From Bacteroidota bacterium (lineage in GTDB: Bacteria > Bacteroidota > Bacteroidia > B-17B0 > Aurantibacillaceae), in assembly GCA_019638705.1 (NCBI GenBank), contig JAHBTI010000006.1:79043-143042 (forward strand): a DNA stretch of 64,000 nucleotides, written 5' to 3'. Shown one piece after another: positions 58,644 through 64,000 of the stretch. Position 1 is the first letter of the stretch. Every line of letters begins with the position of its first letter. The notes beneath the pieces are model-generated. The model worked only from the letters and a program-made list of their open reading frames with translations, had not been told where the DNA came from and made no database searches. The position numbers were made by a program, and so were the translations under genes.

Positions 58644-58647
58644 TTTT

Positions 58648-58653
58648 GGAGGA
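58648..58653 (+). promoter_or_regulatory. Unusual canonical Shine-Dalgarno GGAGGA
   Basis: GGAGGA ends 8 nt before ATG 58662. Most genes in the window have no such element, in line with Bacteroidota practice. Confidence 0.6.
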
Positions 58654-58661
58654 CTAATAAC

Positions 58662-61600
58662 ATGAAAAAGTTTATAATCATATTAGCAGCAGTAGCAACC
58701 ACCTTTCAGGGTTGGGGCAGAGAAAAAGTTGGCGAAGAAAAAAATTCTTCTTCGTCAGGACTTGCGCAACGCGGTCAGCGCATTATGGCTGATTGTGCAA
58801 CACCAAAAGCAAGTAAAGAGTTGTGGATAAATAACGTGCGCACTATTATATACACAGGTGGCGATATGTGGTGGGATTTAATGGGCACAGGCAACGCGTA
58901 CTATTATGTGCCTGCCGTAGAAAACAGAAATCAGGGCGTATCGTCTTCGTTTGCAGGCTCTATTTGGCTGGGGGGTGTAGATGCTTCCGGTCAGTTAAAA
59001 GTAGCCGCAATGACCTATCGTCAAAAAGGGTATGATTTTTGGCCCGGACCCTTAGATACAACCAATGCTGCTGCTGACCCTGCCGTATGTGCGCAGTACG
59101 ATAATCTTTATTCCATTACAAGTGCCGAGGTTGAAAACTGGGTGAATAACGAAGAAGCTCCCCTTACGCAAAGCATAAAAGATTGGCCCGGAAACAGCAC
59201 AAACATCAATCACGGCTTTCATTTAGCACCCTATGTGGATGCTAACTTTGACGGGCAGTATCTTGCTTCTACGGGCGACCCTTTGGGGGCGCGCGATTAT
59301 CCTGCATTTGATGTGTATCACAGAGCCGAAAAAGACCCTTTGGGATTTTGTAAAACAAAACTGTATGGCGATTTTTCGTTGTTTTGGGTGTTTAACGACA
59401 GAGGCGCACCCCACACAGAAACACAGGGCTACCCTATTGGCGTGGAAGTAAGAGCACAGGCGTTTGGTTTTAAAACCAACGATGAAATCAATAACATGAC
59501 CTTTTATAGATATGAGGTACACAACCGTTCTTCTTTCCAGTTAAATCAAACCTATTTTACAATATGGAACGATGCAGATTTAGGGTATTATTTGGACGAC
59601 TATGTGGGTTGCGATGTAAGCAGAGGTCTTGGTTATATATACAATGCCGATGGTTTTGACGAATCATTAAGCGGAACTCCCGGATACGGAGATTTTCCTC
59701 CTGCTTTTGGCTGCGACTTTTTCAGAGGACCTACTGCCGACCCGAATGACGGCATTGACAATGACCAGGACGGCATTATAGATGAGCCCGGCGAAACCAT
59801 TCAAATGTCGCGCTTTACTTATTATAATAACAATATCGGGGCGTTTCCGCCACAAACAACAAATCCGGATATTTCAACACACTATTACGGATTTATGACA
59901 GGATTTTGGAAAGACGGCTCACCGTTTACACAGGGCGGTAATGCCTACGGCGGAAATACGGCGGCTACTTTTGTGTATGACGGCGACCCTGTAACCAACA
60001 CAGGCTGGACAGAACGAAGTGCGGGCAATCCACCCGGCGACAGGCGTTTCCTCCAGTCGGCAGGACCTTTTACCTTAAAACCCGGTTCGGTAAACGATAT
60101 TATTTTTGGTATGCCTTGGGCGCAAAGTTCGAACAAAGGGGATAATATGGGTTCATTAAAATTATTGTATGCCGCAGACGACAAGGCTCAAAAATTATTT
60201 GATAACTGCTTTAAATTGTTGGACGGACCGGAAGGTCCTGATATGACTATTCAGGAAATGAATAATGAACTGATTATTTATCTCAGCAACGAAAAAGGAA
60301 AATCAAACAATTACACCCAGTACAACAACGATTATAAGGACATAGACATTAACATTTCAATTCCTCCTTCTTCGGGTGTTACCTTAACCCCTGCACAGGA
60401 GGACGAGAAAAAAACCTATAAGTTTGAGGGCTACAAGGTATATCAGGTAAAAGACGACCAGGTAACAGCCAACGATTTGGAAGATGTAACCAAGTCGCGC
60501 CTTGTATTTCAGTGCGATGTTGCCAATGATGTAACCGATTTGATAAATTATGAGCAGGATAATACGCTTGGCGGAATATTTGTGGCAAAACAAAAAGTAA
60601 AAAATGCCGCCAACAAAGGCATCACATCTACCTTTAAAGTTACGGAAGACTTGTTTTCTATCGGCGAAAATAAAAAACTGGTAAACAACAAAACCTACTA
60701 CTTTATTGCGGTAGCCTACGCCTTTAATGAATACACAAAATATGTTCCCGATGTGGCACATTCAACATCAACAGAAGAAGGTAACTCTTTGGGGCAAAAG
60801 AAACCGTATTTGGAAGGACGTTTGTCTAAACGTGCAGCAGGCACACCTCATAATACGGACAGCGAAAAGGGTGGAACGCTTATACAAGCGGCGTATGGCT
60901 TTGGTCCGAAAATTACACGCGTGGAAGGTCAGGGCAACGGCGGAAACAAACTTGCACTTACCAAAGAATCGGAAGATGCCATTGTAAAAGATTTTTTTGT
61001 AGAGAAAATAACATACGAAAATGCACAGGGACCGGTTAGCATAAAAGTGGTTGACCCATTGAATGTGAAAAATTCGAATTTCAGCCTGCGACTTGTTAAT
61101 TCGCGTGTGGACGCATCTGCACCTACCACAAGCGTTAATGCCATGATTTCTTCAACAGCGGCTAACACATACACAGGCACTATAGCTGCTATTAATGCCA
61201 ACCTTACAAGTTGGGAATTGGTGGACTTGGTTGCCAATGCTGCTGACCCTACACAGGGGAAATACTATCCGAACGAAATACGGTCTGATGCCGACAGTTT
61301 ATATCAAGCTATCAGAGTAGGTAATGAAGTTTATTTTCAGGATTTGGGCATATCGGTTAATGTAACTCAGGTAGCAGACCCTGCAGAAAGTGTTAATGCG
61401 TTTACAAACTATGCTTTATTAGGCGGTGATTATGCACCACCTGCCGGAGCTTTTCTTGGGGCAAGCGTTTCTTATGTTAATGGTACTTCCAACTGGCTGA
61501 ACCCTGTAAAAGACGTTGATGGCGACAACCCTTTAAATTGGATTTTGTCGGGTTCAACAAATGACGGAACAAATGATTCATACCGTACTCCCGATGCCTA

Positions 61601-63146
61601 TTATGCAAAAAGGGCAACCAGTCAGGGCGATGCTTTTGTGTTTTACGATAAGGATAAGCAATTTGGAGAAATATTAGAAAGTACCTGGGCACCTTATTCT
61701 TTATGTGCATCGGTTTACACGGTTTCGGGTACACGGATATTCTGTGGACCGGCATTTACGGGTGCAGCATGGTTTAACGATAAGAGATTAAGCCCAGCTC
61801 AGTCCATACAAAGTTCCCCAAGTATTCTTTCGGGAGGCGGAGGCACAGAGCTGAGAAAACTGTCAAGCGTTTTGGTGGTGCTTACAAGAGATAAATCAAA
61901 ATGGACACGCAGCGTGGTGCTTGAAATGCAGGAAAAATCGGAGTTAAGCGAAGGCAATGCCGTGTTTTTCTCGCCGCGTAAACACGCTTCGGTGGACAAA
62001 AACGGGCTTTCTGCCGAAACAGGAAGCGGAGCTGATACCGTAAATCAAAACGCCCCTAATTTTATTTCAGAAACAGGTATGGGTTGGTTTCCGGGTTATG
62101 CCATTAATCTTGAAACAGGCGAACGTTTGAACATAGCCTTTGGCGAAGACAGCTATCAGCGCGAAAATAACGGTAATGACATGATTTGGAATCCGACTTC
62201 CAAACTTCATTCGCCGTATGCTTATGCCATGGGCGGAAAACATTTTGTGTATGTGTTTGCAGGCAATACCATTTCAACAAAATTCCCGAGCAGCGGCACT
62301 ACATCGGCATGGCTGACTGCTTTGGCAGGAAAAGATGCAAGGGTTGGAAGATACGACCATGGAAAACGCTTAATGGACATGATGAAAAACTTCTTTACTC
62401 CAAGTGTATTTTCCTCGAACTTTGGCAGCGGTGTGGCAGTAGCCCCTATAAAAGCCATAGAACGTGACATTATGTGGGTGTCTATTCCCTTGCCTGCAAC
62501 AGGTTCTGAATTTGCTACCCCCGATTTAATGCCTTCTGACGTAAGATTTCAAATCAACGTGTCAAAACCATACAGACACGGTTATTCAGGTATAGCAACC
62601 CTGCCTGCAGGATACCAAGCTTTGGGCGACATAAACAGAATGGTGGCTGTAAACAATCCGTCGTTGCTGACCACACATATAAACACGGTAAATCCCGAAA
62701 ATGGCAATTTCCCTTTATACACATTCAGCACGAGCGATATAGCCACGTTGTTTGGAGATGCAGAGAAAGCTAAAAATGCGCTTGACCTCATCAGAATTGT
62801 TCCTAATCCGTATTACGGTTCTTCTGCTTACGAAGCAAGCAGAACCGATAATAAAGTGAGGATAACCAATTTACCGAACCGCTGTACAATCAAAATTTTC
62901 ACCATGAACGGAACATTGGTGAGAACCATTACCAGAGATGTAAGCGGACAGGAAGATGGATACAGAACAACATCGGGTATCAAACAATCTCAACTCACCC
63001 CTTACGCAGAGTGGGATTTAAAGAACGACAAAAACATATCGGTAGCAGGCGGATTGTATATCTTCCATATTGACGCGCCGGGTGTTGGCGAAAAAGTTTT
63101 AAAATGGTTTGGTATTATGCGTCCGTTAGACGTTCAAAGCTATTAA
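58662..63146 (+). CDS. Large secreted protein of a TonB/PorV operon, function unknown
   Basis: 1494 residues. Signal peptide MKKFIIILAAVATTFQGWG. The N-terminal 500 residues are rich in aromatic/Gly/Asp motifs (WGGDMWWDLMGTGNAYY-like stretch, SFAGSIWLGGVDASGQL). At about 365-385 there is a Ca2+-type acidic loop (DPNDGIDNDQDGIIDEPGE). The last 110 residues have RIVPNPYYGSS, RITNLPNRCTIKIFTMNG, and GGLYIFHIDAPG, resembling a FlgD-like/T9SS sorting-type module. No enzymatic motif is seen. Its place between the TonB receptor and a PorV-like gene suggests it is secreted through T9SS or anchored at the surface. Confidence 0.8.
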   Translation: MKKFIIILAAVATTFQGWGREKVGEEKNSSSSGLAQRGQRIMADCATPKASKELWINNVRTIIYTGGDMWWDLMGTGNAYYYVPAVENRNQGVSSSFAGSIWLGGVDASGQLKVAAMTYRQKGYDFWPGPLDTTNAAADPAVCAQYDNLYSITSAEVENWVNNEEAPLTQSIKDWPGNSTNINHGFHLAPYVDANFDGQYLASTGDPLGARDYPAFDVYHRAEKDPLGFCKTKLYGDFSLFWVFNDRGAPHTETQGYPIGVEVRAQAFGFKTNDEINNMTFYRYEVHNRSSFQLNQTYFTIWNDADLGYYLDDYVGCDVSRGLGYIYNADGFDESLSGTPGYGDFPPAFGCDFFRGPTADPNDGIDNDQDGIIDEPGETIQMSRFTYYNNNIGAFPPQTTNPDISTHYYGFMTGFWKDGSPFTQGGNAYGGNTAATFVYDGDPVTNTGWTERSAGNPPGDRRFLQSAGPFTLKPGSVNDIIFGMPWAQSSNKGDNMGSLKLLYAADDKAQKLFDNCFKLLDGPEGPDMTIQEMNNELIIYLSNEKGKSNNYTQYNNDYKDIDINISIPPSSGVTLTPAQEDEKKTYKFEGYKVYQVKDDQVTANDLEDVTKSRLVFQCDVANDVTDLINYEQDNTLGGIFVAKQKVKNAANKGITSTFKVTEDLFSIGENKKLVNNKTYYFIAVAYAFNEYTKYVPDVAHSTSTEEGNSLGQKKPYLEGRLSKRAAGTPHNTDSEKGGTLIQAAYGFGPKITRVEGQGNGGNKLALTKESEDAIVKDFFVEKITYENAQGPVSIKVVDPLNVKNSNFSLRLVNSRVDASAPTTSVNAMISSTAANTYTGTIAAINANLTSWELVDLVANAADPTQGKYYPNEIRSDADSLYQAIRVGNEVYFQDLGISVNVTQVADPAESVNAFTNYALLGGDYAPPAGAFLGASVSYVNGTSNWLNPVKDVDGDNPLNWILSGSTNDGTNDSYRTPDAYYAKRATSQGDAFVFYDKDKQFGEILESTWAPYSLCASVYTVSGTRIFCGPAFTGAAWFNDKRLSPAQSIQSSPSILSGGGGTELRKLSSVLVVLTRDKSKWTRSVVLEMQEKSELSEGNAVFFSPRKHASVDKNGLSAETGSGADTVNQNAPNFISETGMGWFPGYAINLETGERLNIAFGEDSYQRENNGNDMIWNPTSKLHSPYAYAMGGKHFVYVFAGNTISTKFPSSGTTSAWLTALAGKDARVGRYDHGKRLMDMMKNFFTPSVFSSNFGSGVAVAPIKAIERDIMWVSIPLPATGSEFATPDLMPSDVRFQINVSKPYRHGYSGIATLPAGYQALGDINRMVAVNNPSLLTTHINTVNPENGNFPLYTFSTSDIATLFGDAEKAKNALDLIRIVPNPYYGSSAYEASRTDNKVRITNLPNRCTIKIFTMNGTLVRTITRDVSGQEDGYRTTSGIKQSQLTPYAEWDLKNDKNISVAGGLYIFHIDAPGVGEKVLKWFGIMRPLDVQSY

Positions 63147-63173
63147 TCCCTTAATCAGTTAAAGAAATTTATT

Positions 63174-64000
63174 ATGACGAAGAATATAAAATACATTGGT
63201 TTATCACTTGCCGTTGCTTTCTCAGCAGGTTTGAAAGCAGGCAATCCTGAACGTTCGGGACAGGCAGGTGCGCCGCAACTGCTGATTAATCCTTATGCCA
63301 GAACATCAGGCATGGCAGGTGCTAATTCGGCAAGAGTAAAAGGTTTGGAAGCGCAGTTTTTAAACATTGCAGGTACGGCATACACACGCAAAACCGAAAT
63401 TATTTTCAGCCATACGAATTGGTTGGCAGGTACAGGCGTCAACGTAAATGCGTTTGGTCTTACGCAAGGTGTAGGTGAAACAGGCACAATCGGCTTTGGT
63501 GTTGTTGCCATGGGCGCAGGGGCAATAGATATTACAACCCCCGAACAACCCGAAGGCGGTATAGGAACATTTAATCCTTCGTTTATGAATTTAAGTTTGT
63601 CTTATGCCAAAATGTTTTCAGACAGAATTTACGGCGGCATCAACGTAAAGCTCATTAACGAAAAAATTCCTAATGCTAATGCTTTGGGAGTGGCTCTTGA
63701 CGCAGGTATTCAGTATCACGCGGGTGAACACGAGCAAATTCACATCGGTATCGCGCTAAAAAATTGGGGACCGAAAATGAAATATCAGGGCGACGGTTTA
63801 AGTCTTCAAATGACGAGTGTAAACGTGAATAATTTGGAATATCAGCTAACTGCGAGCAACAGGTCAAACCCTTTTGAGTTGCCTACTTTGGTTAATATTG
63901 GTGCTGCTTACGATTTCTATCTTACCAAAGACAGCACAGGCACGGACTTGTCTAAAGACAACAGATTATCTTTAAATGCCACGTTCACTTCCAATTCGTT
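63174..64000 (+). CDS. PorV/PorQ-family outer membrane protein (3' partial)
   Basis: 275 complete codons from ATG 63174 to the window end, with no stop. Signal peptide (IKYIGLSLAVAFSAGLKAGN). The N-terminal LLINPYARTSGMAGANSARVKGLEAQFLNIAGTAY is the PorV/PorQ hallmark (NPSA/GMGGA region). Beta strands such as IIFSHTNWLAG, GFGVVAMGAGAID and LSLSYAKMFSDRIYGGINVKL follow. PorV helps carry T9SS cargo in Porphyromonas. As third gene behind a TonB receptor and a large secreted protein it would handle the product at 58662. Confidence 0.85.
   Translation, partial: MTKNIKYIGLSLAVAFSAGLKAGNPERSGQAGAPQLLINPYARTSGMAGANSARVKGLEAQFLNIAGTAYTRKTEIIFSHTNWLAGTGVNVNAFGLTQGVGETGTIGFGVVAMGAGAIDITTPEQPEGGIGTFNPSFMNLSLSYAKMFSDRIYGGINVKLINEKIPNANALGVALDAGIQYHAGEHEQIHIGIALKNWGPKMKYQGDGLSLQMTSVNVNNLEYQLTASNRSNPFELPTLVNIGAAYDFYLTKDSTGTDLSKDNRLSLNATFTSNS

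Noticed and set aside
54873..63146. SusC/SusD-type polysaccharide utilisation pair
   Set aside because: The protein after the TonB receptor is three times the size of SusD, lacks SusD TPR-like features and a lipobox, and no glycoside hydrolases are nearby.
1..64000. CRISPR arrays, tRNA and rRNA genes
   Set aside because: No direct-repeat arrays with regular spacers and no cloverleaf-like GGTTCRA-type segments in gaps were seen.

Overview
The window reads as a chromosomal segment of a Bacteroidota bacterium, probably a gliding or T9SS-bearing environmental lineage near Chitinophagales, Cytophagales or Flavobacteriales. The evidence is Type IX secretion C-terminal domains of type A (partial gene at 1-228; 10414-12738) and type B/CHU_C (13037-17602), a PorV/PorQ-like porin (63174 to end), a TonB receptor with an N-terminal carboxypeptidase-like domain, the Bacteroidota-specific small ribosomal-operon gene DUF4295, promoters of TTTG-N20-TAnnTTTG type, almost no Shine-Dalgarno sequences, and many lysine/glutamate-rich AT-biased genes. 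The sequence is mostly ordinary core genome with one clear mobile insertion.

Layout. 1-4000: tail of a T9SS protein, a DUF58 protein, then two histidine-degradation-type genes (a degenerate formimidoylglutamase homologue and hutI). 4000-10300: small lipoprotein, acylphosphatase, two parvulin-type periplasmic foldases flanking menG/ubiE, and a TlpA-like thiol oxidoreductase. 10400-17600: two large secreted T9SS cargo proteins, divergently transcribed. 17690-20080: DUF2911, SIMPL, SRPBCC and thiamine-binding-type proteins. 20281-23579: accB, accC, purD. 23680-25685: ccmB, ccmC, ccmD, ccmE, where CcmE is of the CxxxY type. 25690-31858 (minus): ppx, ppk1, a COG2509 flavoprotein, a MacB/FtsX-type permease. 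31932-37710: epimerase, thioesterase, folD, a toxin-antitoxin pair, ffh, a PLD-zinc-ribbon protein, ribD. 38348-40104: rpmB, rpmG, DUF4295, ftsY.

40157-43740 is the most informative locus. An outer-membrane beta-barrel gene has been split by a 2925-bp IS1595/ISXO2-type element (40381-43305). The element has imperfect terminal inverted repeats beginning GGTAACTA and a perfect 8-bp target duplication AAAATTAA. Removing the element plus one duplication copy restores a single 216-codon reading frame. The element carries a DDE transposase, a translationally coupled P63C-domain gene, a terminator, a strongly self-complementary region of about 170 nt, and two small unknown ORFs.

43800-53001: infC and thrS (minus), a LytTR regulator and a LytS-type histidine kinase (minus), an M1 aminopeptidase, and a Pif1-type helicase fused to HRDC and helix-turn-helix domains. 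53115-54579: an Nfu-type Fe-S scaffold, a dCMP deaminase, and a small basic exported protein. 54873-64000: an operon of TonB receptor, a 1494-aa secreted protein of unknown function, and a PorV/PorQ-like protein cut by the window end.

Scattered through the gaps are several families of imperfect intergenic inverted repeats, 30-180 bp long, with family-specific termini. Some occur twice or three times in this window. No tRNA, rRNA or CRISPR array was seen. All calls are from reading the sequence; no database search was run.
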